Assembly: GCF_021310995.1 (NCBI RefSeq) | Contig: NZ_CP054150.1 | Span: 744,001-808,000, forward strand | Direction: 5' to 3' | Length of the DNA: 64,000 nt | From: Agrobacterium vaccinii | Lineage (GTDB): Bacteria > Pseudomonadota > Alphaproteobacteria > Rhizobiales > Rhizobiaceae | In this document: in pieces, positions 1 to 7,271 of the stretch | How the letters are laid out: each line of letters starts with the position of its first letter | Numbering within the stretch: the stretch's first letter is position 1 | Notes under the pieces: generated by a model | Told to the model about the DNA's origin: nothing | Seen by the model: the letters and a program-made list of their open reading frames with translations, nothing else | Database searches by the model: none | Position numbers and translations under genes: made by a program

Positions 1-171
1 TGCCATCACGTGAAGTGTCGTCCAAACCGGCGGGGTGTCCGGAACAGCACGGTTACGAGGTCTGATGTTTCAGGCCTTAGGACCCTGTGTCTCTTTTCCC
101 CGTGGTGAATGTTGAATGCGGTCGTGTGGCGTTTGATCAGAATACGCCCACCCGCACAGGAAAGGGTCACC
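1..171. other. Upstream region of cbtB, no gene seen
   Basis: No convincing coding region is seen. The stretch would hold the promoter and leader of cbtBA. Such genes are often controlled by a cobalamin riboswitch, but I cannot find a clear B12-box consensus here. A purine-rich ribosome site (aggaaagggtcacc) lies directly before the cbtB start. Confidence 0.5.
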
Positions 172-351
172 ATGTCTATCCAGCAGAATACGGCCTCAGC
201 CGTCTCAACCAAAACATCGAAAATCGCGCAATCATTGACGGCAGCCGCACTCGGCCTGTTCATCGTCGGCTTTGTCGGTTTTTCGCATGTCGAAGCCGTG
301 CACAATGCCGCGCATGACACGCGTCATGCCAACGCTTTCCCTTGCCATTGA
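172..351 (+). CDS. cbtB: CbtB, small subunit of a predicted cobalt transporter
   Basis: The 59-residue protein has a short polar N-terminus, one membrane segment (about residues 23-42, AALGLFIVGFVGFSHVEAVH) and a His-rich tail ending HANAFPCH. One transmembrane helix plus C-terminal histidines is the usual layout of CbtB, the small partner of CbtA in predicted cobalt uptake for cobalamin synthesis. The ATG at 172 is chosen because aggaaaggg precedes it; a longer upstream reading adds an Arg-rich stretch that looks non-coding. cbtA begins 14 bases after the stop, so the two are co-transcribed. Function is inferred from family and context. Confidence 0.88.
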   Translation: MSIQQNTASAVSTKTSKIAQSLTAAALGLFIVGFVGFSHVEAVHNAAHDTRHANAFPCH

Positions 352-365
352 AGGGAGAGAGATCA

Positions 366-1079
366 ATGCCATTTTTCCGTAATATCGTCTTTACCGCCGT
401 TCTGGTGGGGCTGATTGCCGGTCTGGCCGTCAGCGCCCTGCAGGCCATCGGCACCACGCCGCTCATTCTCCAGGCGGAAACATTCGAAAGCGCGGGTGGC
501 GAAGCAGCCCCCGCTCACGCCCACGATGCGGCAACACCTGCCGACCATCACCACGATACCGAGGCATGGGCACCCGCCGATGGCTTCGAGCGCAACGCCT
601 ATACCCTTGCCGCCAATGTGCTGACGGCTATCGGTTACGCGCTGGTACTGACAGCCCTTATCTCGCTGCGCAGCACGCAGGGCGGCTGGCGTGAAGGCCT
701 GTTCTGGGGCCTTGCCGGTTTTGCCGCCGTCATGCTGGCACCCATGATCGGCCTGCCACCGGAATTGCCGGGAAGCCCAGCTGCTGCTCTCGAAGCACGG
801 CAAATCTGGTGGGTCGCGACCGTTGCGGCAACGGCTGGCGGCATTGCGCTGCTTGCCTTCAAACGCAACGAACCATGGGCCATCCTTCTTGCTGTGGTGC
901 TCATCGTCGCACCGCACGTCGTCGGCGCGCCACTGCCGCCAGAGGGTGAACATGCACTGGCCCCGTTGCCGCTGGAACGCCGTTTCATGGTGCTGGCAAC
1001 GGTAACGAGCTTCGTGTTCTGGCTTATCCTCGGCTCGCTGAGCGGCCTGTTCCTCAAGCGCTTCGACGTTGCCCGATAA
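366..1079 (+). CDS. cbtA: CbtA, membrane subunit of a predicted cobalt transporter
   Basis: This 237-residue integral membrane protein has several hydrophobic segments: near residues 5-25 (IVFTAVLVGLIAGLAVSALQ), about 88-110, 120-140, 155-172, 180-195 and a final one near 217-235. Between the first two lies a His-rich periplasmic loop (HAHDAATPADHHHDTEAW) suited to metal capture. Five or six helices and the His loop match CbtA, predicted to import Co2+ for vitamin B12 synthesis. The ATG at 366 follows gggagagagatca and fits the family N-terminus better than the start 24 bases upstream. It is translated directly after cbtB. Confidence 0.88.
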   Translation: MPFFRNIVFTAVLVGLIAGLAVSALQAIGTTPLILQAETFESAGGEAAPAHAHDAATPADHHHDTEAWAPADGFERNAYTLAANVLTAIGYALVLTALISLRSTQGGWREGLFWGLAGFAAVMLAPMIGLPPELPGSPAAALEARQIWWVATVAATAGGIALLAFKRNEPWAILLAVVLIVAPHVVGAPLPPEGEHALAPLPLERRFMVLATVTSFVFWLILGSLSGLFLKRFDVAR

Positions 1080-1080
1080 G

Positions 1081-1395
1081 ATGGAAAACGCAGCGGAATG
1101 GAGTGACGAGCTCGACGCCGTGCGTTTTTCCATCCCCGGTCATGGCGCACCTTGCGCCATGCATCGCCTGGCCTTCAGGGCGCTTCTGGCAGAAGAACCG
1201 GGCAGGGAGGCCTGCCTCGCATTCTTTGCCGAAAACAGCGAGGCATTCTTCACCGCCGCCACCGCCAAGATCGCGCGACTTGCGTTGCCATTCGACCGCA
1301 GCCTGCACATCAACAGCCGTGATGTCAGACGCGCGATGGCCGGAAATGCGAGGGAGGGCGCAGCCCGCGCCTGCCGCGTTCTCGATCAGCGCTGA
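1081..1395 (+). CDS. Small DUF1488-like protein downstream of cbtA
   Basis: The 104-residue soluble protein starts one base after the cbtA stop codon, so it is probably the last gene of the cbtBA transcript. The pattern VRFSIPGHGAPCAMHRLAF followed by a Phe/Ala-rich helix and a late NSRDVRRA resembles the short DUF1488 family, whose function is unknown. I cannot confirm the match by alignment. A TTG start at 1069, inside cbtA, is possible, but the ATG at 1081 is the simpler choice. The end sits two bases from the convergent DJ-1-like gene. Confidence 0.65.
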   Translation: MENAAEWSDELDAVRFSIPGHGAPCAMHRLAFRALLAEEPGREACLAFFAENSEAFFTAATAKIARLALPFDRSLHINSRDVRRAMAGNAREGAARACRVLDQR

Positions 1396-1397
1396 TC

Positions 1398-1964
1398 TCA
1401 CCGATGCTCCGCTGAAAACACCGCGATTTCGGCTTCTGCCTCCGGTCCCCACAGATCGAGCGCCTTTAGCACTTCGGCGGCAAAAGTCACCGGGGCGCTG
1501 CCGGGTGCAGTGACGATGCCTTCGTCGCTGACGGCCTGCGGCTGGTCGCGGTAGTGCTCCACGCCCTGATAGGTCTCGTATTTGCCGTGCGATTCCAGGG
1601 AATTGCCGGTATGGGCCACATGGTTCAACACGCCGGTTCCCGCCAGCGCGCTTGCCGCGGCGCAAATGCCGGCGACCACGCGGTGCTGGGTGCGAAAGCG
1701 GTGGACGAGATCGGTAAAATCCGGTGCGGCGCCCTTTTCCCAGGCCAGCCCGCCGGGAATGACCAGCGCATGGATCGTTTCCGGGTCGAGCGCGTCATAG
1801 GCCATGTCGGGCGTGACCCTCAGGCCGCCCATGGATGTCACGGGCGCGCCATCCGGTGAGGCCGTGACAATATCGACTCCTAGATATCCCCGTGCTGCCG
1901 CGGCCAGCAAAGCGGGTTCCCAATCGGCGAATTCCTCGGTCAGAGCCAAGGCGATGCGAGGCAT
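1398..1964 (-). CDS. DJ-1/PfpI (ThiJ) family protein
   Basis: The 188-residue protein has the class I glutamine-amidotransferase-like fold of the DJ-1/PfpI family. VIPGGLAWEKG (about residues 68-78) is the glycine-rich loop, and VVAGICAAASALA (about 95-107) is the nucleophile elbow with the reactive Cys (GIC). The later ALDLWGPEAEAEIAVF stretch completes the domain. Members act as proteases, deglycases, chaperones or stress proteins, and the sequence does not say which. The start at 1964 follows aggaga six bases upstream; a TTG start 15 bases earlier would place the Shine-Dalgarno inside the gene. It is a single gene, convergent with the cbt operon. Confidence 0.85.
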   Translation of the reverse strand: MPRIALALTEEFADWEPALLAAAARGYLGVDIVTASPDGAPVTSMGGLRVTPDMAYDALDPETIHALVIPGGLAWEKGAAPDFTDLVHRFRTQHRVVAGICAAASALAGTGVLNHVAHTGNSLESHGKYETYQGVEHYRDQPQAVSDEGIVTAPGSAPVTFAAEVLKALDLWGPEAEAEIAVFSAEHR

Positions 1965-2065
1965 AGTCTTCTCCTGCAATCAACGACATCAAGATCAGCG
2001 AACGGATGTCCGGCCGTCAAGCGAAACCTGAAAACGGCTGGGTCGGTTCCGTCTCGTTCGATGCT

Positions 2066-2554
2066 CTACGCCAATGCCTGCATGAAGCGCATGCCGGTGA
2101 CGGGGCGGGGGACGAAATCCATGTTTTCGTAGAACTTGTGCGCAGCGAAATTGCCAGTGGCAGCGCCGACGGACAGGAAGTCGCAACCGCAACGCTTGGC
2201 CACATCGCGTGCACGCCCGACCAGATGCTGGCCGGTGCCGTGGCCACGATGTCCATCCCGCACGAAGAGGTGGTGAAGCTCCATGCCGCGACGGCCTTCC
2301 TGCGCGCGGTACTGCGGCACGAGAATGGCGTAGCCGATCAATTCGCCATCCGCCTCGGCCACCAGCGCGGTGATCCACGGCATCTGCGCAAACAGATCGC
2401 GCTCCAGCTTCTCAGGTGTAATCGCAGCCGCATCGCCATGGTGGGCGGCCAGCAGCGTGATCATCTCGTTCAGCTCAGGCAAATCCGTCTTGCGCGCCCC
2501 ACGAATGGTCACGACAGGCGGTCTCGGCAAAGTCAGAAGGCTGTCCTCAGTCAT
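2066..2554 (-). CDS. GNAT family N-acetyltransferase
   Basis: The 162-residue protein is a single GNAT domain. VAEADGELIGYAIL is the beta-strand pair of motif D/A, RGMELHHLFVRDGHRGHGTGQHLV (about residues 92-115) carries the acetyl-CoA pyrophosphate loop in the form R-G-H-G-T-G, and GNFAAHKFYENMDF is the motif B helix with the typical Asn and Tyr. The substrate is not deducible. Its 5' side holds a strong hairpin (2602-2630) in the divergent spacer. Confidence 0.88.
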   Translation of the reverse strand: MTEDSLLTLPRPPVVTIRGARKTDLPELNEMITLLAAHHGDAAAITPEKLERDLFAQMPWITALVAEADGELIGYAILVPQYRAQEGRRGMELHHLFVRDGHRGHGTGQHLVGRARDVAKRCGCDFLSVGAATGNFAAHKFYENMDFVPRPVTGMRFMQALA

Positions 2555-2597
2555 TTTCTCGTCCCTCGGTTTCTTGGTGGTGCCGTCAGGACGTTTG

Positions 2598-2709
2598 AAA
2601 ACAACAAAGCCGCCTGACGGCGGCTTGTTGACAAAGTGATCTGTCGAGCCGCCCTTAAAGGAAGGCCCAAAAATACGAGCAGGAAATGGGTGCGCGTTCG
2701 TTGATCATG
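2598..2709 (-). ncRNA. Candidate small RNA or attenuated leader
   Basis: On the minus strand a perfect TTGACA (-35 like, bases 2744-2739) is followed 17 bases later by a weak CATCAC. Transcription from about 2709 would run some 110 bases to the hairpin at 2602-2630. No coding region is apparent in this stretch. The evidence is only promoter-like and terminator-like signals in an otherwise empty spacer, so this is a tentative call. Confidence 0.3.
2602..2630 (-). terminator. Intrinsic terminator-like hairpin in the leader of the acetyltransferase gene
   Basis: The arms aagccgcc and ggcggctt are perfect with a tgac loop, extended by caac/gttg around one bulged base. Read on the minus strand the hairpin is followed by ttgttttc. 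It lies about 48 bases before the acetyltransferase start, so it either ends a short upstream transcript or works as an attenuator. Confidence 0.6.
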
Positions 2710-2902
2710 GCGTGAGTGATGCGCCGGAATTTGGAAGGTGTCAAGGGCGGTAAAAGGGATTTGGACTGCCTCTAAAGAAATAGCAAAACAACAGAGGACC
2801 TTGATCACAATTTTGCACGTCCAAGTTCGCGTTCTAGGACGCGAATTACTCCGTTTCCCCTTTTGGTAAGTACGCGAAACCCTTGCGCACCAAGAGGAAC
2901 AA

Positions 2903-3958
2903 ATGAAATTCTTCATAACAGTCGTTGCTTCCGTGTTTGGCGCGATCTCTTCTTTGCTGATTGTTTTGCCGTTATCGGCAGCGGCGAATGAAGCTGTCGG
3001 CGTACGTCAAATTACCGCACATTCCACAGAACGTAACAGCGATCTCTCCGTTACAGTCTGGTACCCGTCAATGGGCGGCGGAAAGCCGGTAATGCTCGGC
3101 GAGAGCCCGTTTTTCGTGGGAACGCCAGCCTTGCTCGACGCACCAGCCAGCAAACACAGATATCCTTTGATTTTGCTCTCGCATGGCGCTGGCATTGCGG
3201 GGAGTGCGCAAGCCGTAAGCTGGATTGCGGGCCCCTTGGCAGCGCGCGGATTTATCGTCGCTGCGCCTACGCATCCGGGAAATGGCGGCACGAGCAGATC
3301 CGCGGCAGAAACGATGAAGCTGTGGTTGCGCCCAAAGGATATAACGGAAACGTTGAACACGTTGAACAAAGACGAATTTTTCAAAGACAATATCCAGTCT
3401 AAAGAAGTCGGTATGCTGGGGCTGTCAATGGGTGGAAACACAGCCCTTGCGATCGCTGGTGCGCGTATCGATCCAGCAATGCTTGCTCACTATTGCGACG
3501 ATAACACGCGCAATGCCTCGCTTTGCGACTGGGTCACCAGAAGCGGCGTAGATCTACATGCCATGGACATGACATTGGCTGGCCGTGATAACCGAGATGA
3601 TCGCATCAAATTTGTCATGGCGATTGATCCGGCACCAATGGATATTTTCGCGTCAAGGAGTTTTGCGACGATTTCGCTTTCTGTCCATCTGGTCAATCTC
3701 GGCAAATTATCGGAAATTCCACAGACGGTCAGGGCGGATAAAGCCGCACAGTCCATGCCTAATGCATCATACGCGACGATAGAGGATGCAAGTCACTATA
3801 GCATGTTTGCCGATTGTAAGCCCGGCATAGCGGGGAGTTCGGCAGAGAAAGAAGTCGGTGATCCTATTTGTTCAGATGGCGACGGAAGGTCTCGGAAGGA
3901 AATTCACGATCAAATGATCGATATGGCGAATGCCGCTTTTACGCAGGCGCTTAAATAA
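2903..3958 (+). CDS. Secreted alpha/beta hydrolase, predicted dienelactone-hydrolase type
   Basis: The 351-residue protein starts with a signal peptide (about residues 1-29, ending LPLSAAA). PLILLSHGAGIAGS is the oxyanion-hole strand, VGMLGLSMGGNTALA carries the nucleophile elbow G-L-S-M-G, and the late EDASHYSMF supplies a candidate catalytic His. The layout matches the predicted dienelactone-hydrolase group of periplasmic esterases; the true substrate is unknown. Base composition is clearly lower in GC than the flanking genes, which suggests acquisition by transfer. The start follows agaggaac. It stands alone, with a 7-bp inverted repeat (ttcgcgt...acgcgaa) about 60 bases upstream. Confidence 0.85.
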   Translation: MKFFITVVASVFGAISSLLIVLPLSAAANEAVGVRQITAHSTERNSDLSVTVWYPSMGGGKPVMLGESPFFVGTPALLDAPASKHRYPLILLSHGAGIAGSAQAVSWIAGPLAARGFIVAAPTHPGNGGTSRSAAETMKLWLRPKDITETLNTLNKDEFFKDNIQSKEVGMLGLSMGGNTALAIAGARIDPAMLAHYCDDNTRNASLCDWVTRSGVDLHAMDMTLAGRDNRDDRIKFVMAIDPAPMDIFASRSFATISLSVHLVNLGKLSEIPQTVRADKAAQSMPNASYATIEDASHYSMFADCKPGIAGSSAEKEVGDPICSDGDGRSRKEIHDQMIDMANAAFTQALK

Positions 3959-4071
3959 GAGCCGTAAGCCTGTTGACCCACGTTCCGAAAGGCGGCCACG
4001 CGTCTTCCACTGTTCAATAAAAACCGTCTTTTGGCCTTCGCAGGTCCTGATCCGAGATTGCACCCTCTGGC

Positions 4072-4629
4072 TCACAGCCCTTCCGGGTGAGGGGAGAGCC
4101 ATTGGCGAAATGCGGTCCGCAATTCATCCGCTTTTTGAAAGCTCGCGGGAAACACGTCGAAGCCGCCGTCATAGGGAGCGAAAATGGTGGCATTTTCGCC
4201 ATGCAACCACAGAGTGGGGCCGGTCGCATCGTCGGCGATTGAGCGCAGCAACGGGTCATGCTCGCCCATGCGCCATTTTGTTTTAGTGACAGTTGCGACC
4301 CAGCAGCTTTGTTCAGCGTCATCGTTAAAAATGAATGTGCCGGGAAGATTATCTTCGTGGGTGTGCTCGTGGTCAGCATGGCGGCATTCGATCTGCCAGC
4401 ACTCTGTCCCGTCCTCTAACACGGCATTTCCGAGAGTATAGGCCCTTTCGAGGATGACTGCTGTTTCGTCGTCATGCTCGGCATAGCGTTTTGAGTTAGG
4501 CAGTGCATGAAATCGAACCCATGGGACGGATTTATCCTGCCGCAACAGATGCGACAGAGGCGTGCGACGACCATAGACGCGGCACCAATACAGATGAAAA
4601 TTCTGTTCCACGCTTTTAGTCGATCTCAA
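4072..4629 (-). CDS. Uncharacterised protein (DUF3885-like) coupled to a MerR regulator
   Basis: The protein has 185 residues. WVRFHALPNSKRY (about residues 37-49) is a motif I associate with a widespread uncharacterised bacterial family, and the C-terminal part, IFAPYDGGFDVF followed by an aromatic-rich helix, resembles DUF3885-like proteins. No catalytic motif, signal peptide or membrane segment is visible; a short His-rich patch (HADHEHTHED) lies mid-protein. The likely start is a TTG whose bases overlap the TGA of the upstream MerR gene, indicating translational coupling. That position suggests the gene answers to, or serves, the metal sensed by the regulator, but this is only inference. 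Confidence 0.65.
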   Translation of the reverse strand: MRSTKSVEQNFHLYWCRVYGRRTPLSHLLRQDKSVPWVRFHALPNSKRYAEHDDETAVILERAYTLGNAVLEDGTECWQIECRHADHEHTHEDNLPGTFIFNDDAEQSCWVATVTKTKWRMGEHDPLLRSIADDATGPTLWLHGENATIFAPYDGGFDVFPASFQKADELRTAFRQWLSPHPEGL

Positions 4630-5039
4630 TGCTCGTGCTCACACAAAGCATGGTTCGACAGCGCGCGGATAACATAGCAATCCTCGATCGAATGCCCGTC
4701 GCAATGGGAAACGATGCGTTCCAGCTCGTGCTCTAGCTTCTTCAGCTTAACGATTTTTTCGCGGACGGTTGTCAGGTGGTCGGCGGCGATGCGGTCGGCG
4801 TCGGTGCAGGGCATTTCGCGGTGCTGGCTGAGCGCGATCAGTTCTTTGATCGCGTCGAGATTGAGGCCGAGGTCGCGGGCGTGGCGCACGAAGGCGAGGC
4901 GCTCGAGGTCGGACTTTTCGTAGCGCCGTTGGTTGCCCTCGGACCGTTCCGCTGCCCGCAGCAGGCCCATCTGCTCGTAATAGCGAATGGTCGGCACCTT
5001 GACGCCGGTATTTCGAGACAGATCACCGATGGAGTACAT
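4626..5039 (-). CDS. MerR family metal-type transcriptional regulator (CadR/ZntR-like)
   Basis: The 137-residue protein has the MerR helix-turn-helix at its N-terminus (YSIGDLSRNTGVKVPTIRYY), a wing and dimerisation helix, then C-terminal Cys/His residues: MPCTDADRIAADHL near residue 77, HCDGHSIEDC near 112-121, and the tail CEHEH. Cys in the first helix plus a Cys/His C-terminus is how CadR, PbrR and ZntR sensors bind divalent metals, so a Zn/Cd/Pb-type sensor is likely. The ATG at 5039 is preferred to that at 5045 because gagga sits six bases before it. The last codon overlaps the next gene. A near-palindromic operator lies at 5055-5075. Confidence 0.85.
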   Translation of the reverse strand: MYSIGDLSRNTGVKVPTIRYYEQMGLLRAAERSEGNQRRYEKSDLERLAFVRHARDLGLNLDAIKELIALSQHREMPCTDADRIAADHLTTVREKIVKLKKLEHELERIVSHCDGHSIEDCYVIRALSNHALCEHEH

Positions 5040-5054
5040 GTTCATTCCTCAAAG

Positions 5055-5075
5055 CTATAGCTTCTGGAGATATAG
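5055..5075 (-). promoter_or_regulatory. Putative MerR-type operator of the regulator gene
   Basis: The 21-base sequence ctatagcttctggagatatag is an imperfect dyad just upstream of the regulator start. MerR sensors usually bind such dyads in their own promoter, so autoregulation is likely. No binding consensus could be checked. Confidence 0.45.
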
Positions 5076-5134
5076 ATCTTCAGCGCCACGGTAGCAAGGG
5101 GAGGGAGCAGCACCTTGCACACAGCGTCACTTCT

Positions 5135-5158
5135 CTATAATATACCCCCCTATACTAT
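5135..5158 (+). promoter_or_regulatory. DmeR operator
   Basis: The sequence is tataatata, a run of six C, then tatactatt: AT-rich half-sites around a C-tract. This is the form described for the DmeR operator of rhizobial dmeRF promoters, and RcnR/CsoR-type repressors generally bind G/C-tract dyads. It ends 14 bases before the dmeR start, which fits autorepression of dmeRF relieved by Ni2+ or Co2+. Confidence 0.8.
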
Positions 5159-5172
5159 TTTGAAAGAAACTC

Positions 5173-5445
5173 ATGTCACACACCTCCCAGAACAAGGACA
5201 AGCTGCTTGCCCGCATCCGTCGCCTCAAAGGCCAGATGGAAGCGGTGGAGCGGGCGTTGGAAGGTGGCAAGCCATGCGGGGAGGTGCTGCAATTGCTGGC
5301 ATCCGTGCGCGGTGCGCTGTCCGGGCTGACGGGCGAGGTGATGCAGGACCATCTGCATGAGCATGTTCTGCATGCCGAAAATGACGAAGAGCGTGCCCGT
5401 GCCACCGAAGAGCTGGCGCAGGTTCTGAAAACCTATATCCGATAG
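5173..5445 (+). CDS. dmeR: DmeR, RcnR/CsoR-type nickel/cobalt-responsive repressor
   Basis: The 90-residue all-helical protein belongs to the FrmR/RcnR/CsoR family. LLARIRRLKGQMEAVERALE is the first helix with the conserved R-R-x-x-G-Q, KPCGEVLQLLASVRGAL carries the Cys ligand at about residue 35, and DHLHEHVLHAEND gives His ligands. A Cys with following histidines suits Ni/Co sensing. It is followed nine bases later by dmeF, which matches the dmeRF operon described in Rhizobium leguminosarum and Agrobacterium. The operator directly upstream supports self-repression. Confidence 0.92.
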   Translation: MSHTSQNKDKLLARIRRLKGQMEAVERALEGGKPCGEVLQLLASVRGALSGLTGEVMQDHLHEHVLHAENDEERARATEELAQVLKTYIR

Positions 5446-5454
5446 AGGTGTGCC

Positions 5455-6474
5455 ATGACGGCAGCGACTGACCATTTCCACCCGCATCCCCATCCCCATC
5501 CCCATCCCCACGGCACGCATAGCCATGTCTTTCTTGGCGATAACCACGAGCGCAACGAGCGCCGCGTCTGGGCCGTCATCGGCCTGACGACGGCGATGAT
5601 GGTGGCGGAAATTGCCGCCGGTAGCTGGTTCGGCTCCATGGCGCTGACGGCGGATGGTTGGCATATGGCGACCCATGCGGGCGCGATGCTGATTTCGGCG
5701 CTCGCCTACCTCTATGCCCGCCGTCAGATCGCCAATGACCGTTTTACCTTCGGGACGGGAAAATTCGGCGATCTCGCGGGCTTTGCCAGCGCCGTGGTGC
5801 TGGGCGTTGCCGCCATCATGATTGCGTGGGAAAGCCTGCTGAGGTTCTTTGCACCGGTGGATATCGATTTCAACCAGGCAATCGCGGTTGCCGCCATCGG
5901 TCTCGTGGTCAACCTCGTCAGCGCTTGGCTATTGAAGGACGATCACCATCACGACCACGGACATGGACATTCGCATGGAAGCCATGCGCACCACGGAAGC
6001 CACGCCCATCAAGGTGATCACGCGCACCATGAAAGCCATGGCAGCAAGGATAACAACCTGCGTTCAGCCTATCTGCATGTGCTGGCCGATGCGCTGACAT
6101 CGGTGCTCGCCATCGTCGCGCTGTTGCTTGGCAAATGGAATGGCTGGACGTTCCTCGATCCCGCCATGGGCATCGTCGGCGGCATCGTGATTGCGCGTTG
6201 GTCCTGGGGGCTGCTGCGCTCTACCGCATCCGTGCTGGTCGATGCAGCGCCAGAAGCGCAGGACCTTTCGCGTGAGATTCGAAATGCGGTTGAAACCCCG
6301 CAAGAGCAGATCACCGATCTCCACGTCTGGCAGGTAGGGCCGGGGCACCATGCGGCCATCGTCTCGATCCAGGCATCGTCACCGCAGGCGCCAGCATTCT
6401 ATCGGCAGAAGCTGGAAGCAATCCACGAGCTGTCGCATGTGACGGTAGAGATCAACGCTGCCCATCCGGCGTGA
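5455..6474 (+). CDS. dmeF: DmeF, CDF-family Ni2+/Co2+ efflux transporter
   Basis: The 339-residue cation diffusion facilitator begins with a His-Pro repeat. Six membrane helices follow (starting at about residues 40, 62, 100, 135, 205 and 232). The fourth and fifth are separated by a long His-rich loop (about residues 164-200), the metal-binding loop of the DmeF subgroup. TADGWHMATHAGAM and HVLADALTSVLA give the H/D transport-site residues of helices II and V. The C-terminal cytoplasmic domain (EQITDLHVWQVGPG) ends the protein. It should export Ni2+ and Co2+ by proton exchange. It is operonic with dmeR. Confidence 0.93.
   Translation: MTAATDHFHPHPHPHPHPHGTHSHVFLGDNHERNERRVWAVIGLTTAMMVAEIAAGSWFGSMALTADGWHMATHAGAMLISALAYLYARRQIANDRFTFGTGKFGDLAGFASAVVLGVAAIMIAWESLLRFFAPVDIDFNQAIAVAAIGLVVNLVSAWLLKDDHHHDHGHGHSHGSHAHHGSHAHQGDHAHHESHGSKDNNLRSAYLHVLADALTSVLAIVALLLGKWNGWTFLDPAMGIVGGIVIARWSWGLLRSTASVLVDAAPEAQDLSREIRNAVETPQEQITDLHVWQVGPGHHAAIVSIQASSPQAPAFYRQKLEAIHELSHVTVEINAAHPA
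5485..5508 (+). repeat. Four tandem copies of catccc in dmeF
   Basis: A perfect 6-base direct repeat encodes alternating His and Pro at the N-terminus of DmeF. Copy-number change would keep the frame and only lengthen or shorten the metal-binding tail. Confidence 0.8.
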
Positions 6475-6777
6475 TGTGTTGAGGTCAAAGGCTCGAACGA
6501 TAAGACGTGAGCTTGGTCCAGCGGGTACATCCCTCATTCCTGTGCTTGTCACAGGAATCCAGTCGTCGCGCGTCTGCGCGGCGGGAAAACTCCTTGCGCT
6601 TGCACTAGCTGAGAAAAGCTGGAGATCGCGGCGTCATAACTCAAGCCGCAGAGCGTTGATATAGAGCGGCGCGAAAAACTTTGAGCGCAGCCACTCCCAG
6701 GCCATTAATCAACTTTTAATCTAAAATATGCTTGCTGGCGACGTTAACTCAGTGTGAGCGATGCGATTCGGGGCAGA
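6475..6777. other. Spacer between dmeF and a small gene
   Basis: No gene is seen. It contains half of a dispersed palindromic repeat at about 6531-6596 (cctcattcctgtgcttgtcacaggaatcc, followed by gcgcgtctgcgcggcggg) and a TTAA-N7-TTAA match at 6705-6719 lying downstream of both flanking genes. Confidence 0.5.
6531..6596. repeat. Dispersed repeat, family C, partial copy
   Basis: The stretch from ccctcattcctgtg to the gcgcg...cggcggg segment recurs in fuller form at 47028-47150, where both inverted arms are present. Here only the left half is kept. Confidence 0.65.
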
Positions 6778-7050
6778 TCAATGTTCCGTATAGGCTTGGC
6801 GAAACCATGCGCTGTCCAGCTGCGACGTGGCGCCTTCGCTGCCCTGCGCGGTGCTGGCATCCGCGTCATTGCTAACGGTCCACAGAACGTTGGCAAGAGA
6901 TGTCGTTTCCAGCACGTTGACAAAGGAAAGTCTGCCGCCGCCGGAAACCGTTTGCTGCTGCTCGGGAGCGACAGGCTCAACCGTGCGCTTTTCGATGTGC
7001 TGAGAGCGGCTTTGATGCGCAGATCCGCCGATATTATTATCGATATTCAT
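6778..7050 (-). CDS. Small protein of unknown function with a CtrA-type promoter site
   Basis: This 90-residue protein begins MNIDNNIGGSAHQSRS and is rich in Ser, Thr, Gln and Asn, with no membrane segment, signal peptide or recognised domain. The middle part, RLSFVNVLETTSLANVLWTV, may form a helix. Translation is supported by gaaagagg before the ATG, and transcription by a perfect TTAA-N7-TTAA site 23 bases upstream. I do not recognise the family. Confidence 0.6.
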   Translation of the reverse strand: MNIDNNIGGSAHQSRSQHIEKRTVEPVAPEQQQTVSGGGRLSFVNVLETTSLANVLWTVSNDADASTAQGSEGATSQLDSAWFRQAYTEH

Positions 7051-7072
7051 TGCAAGCCTCTTTCTTGACCGA

Positions 7073-7088
7073 TTAACGAATTGTTAAC
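7073..7088 (-). promoter_or_regulatory. CtrA-type binding site
   Basis: The sequence ttaacgaattgttaac has TTAA, seven bases and TTAAC, matching the CtrA consensus TTAA-N7-TTAA(C) on either strand. It lies just upstream of the small gene ending at 6778, suggesting cell-cycle-timed expression. Confidence 0.55.
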
Positions 7089-7230
7089 GGCCGAAGCTTG
7101 CGCGAAGCTTGCGTCATTGTGTTTGGCTTGCGTTCTTCGCTTGACAGCATGGAAAGTGCTGCTTCGTTTTTACGTTTTTTAGGGTTGCCAAACCAGAAAA
7201 CCGCCATTTCGAGCGATTCCCTAACGTAAG

Positions 7231-7262
7231 ACGCCCTCCGCAAGGTGAGTCGTGGAGGGCGT
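7231..7262 (-). terminator. Hairpin after choV
   Basis: The arms acgccctcc and ggagggcgt are perfect 9-base complements around a 14-base loop, nine bases beyond the choV stop codon. The following minus-strand bases (cttacgtt) are only moderately T-rich, so termination strength is uncertain. Confidence 0.55.
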
Positions 7263-7271
7263 TGGGTAGAA

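Noticed and set aside
1-171. Cobalamin riboswitch before cbtB
   Set aside because: cbtB genes are often riboswitch-controlled, but no B12-box or typical stem sequences could be recognised in the visible 171 bases; the element may lie outside the window or be absent.
2551-2916. 121-codon minus-strand frame in the divergent spacer
   Set aside because: It overlaps the start of the hydrolase gene and the acetyltransferase leader, has an Arg/Ser/Cys-rich random composition, and lacks a ribosome site.
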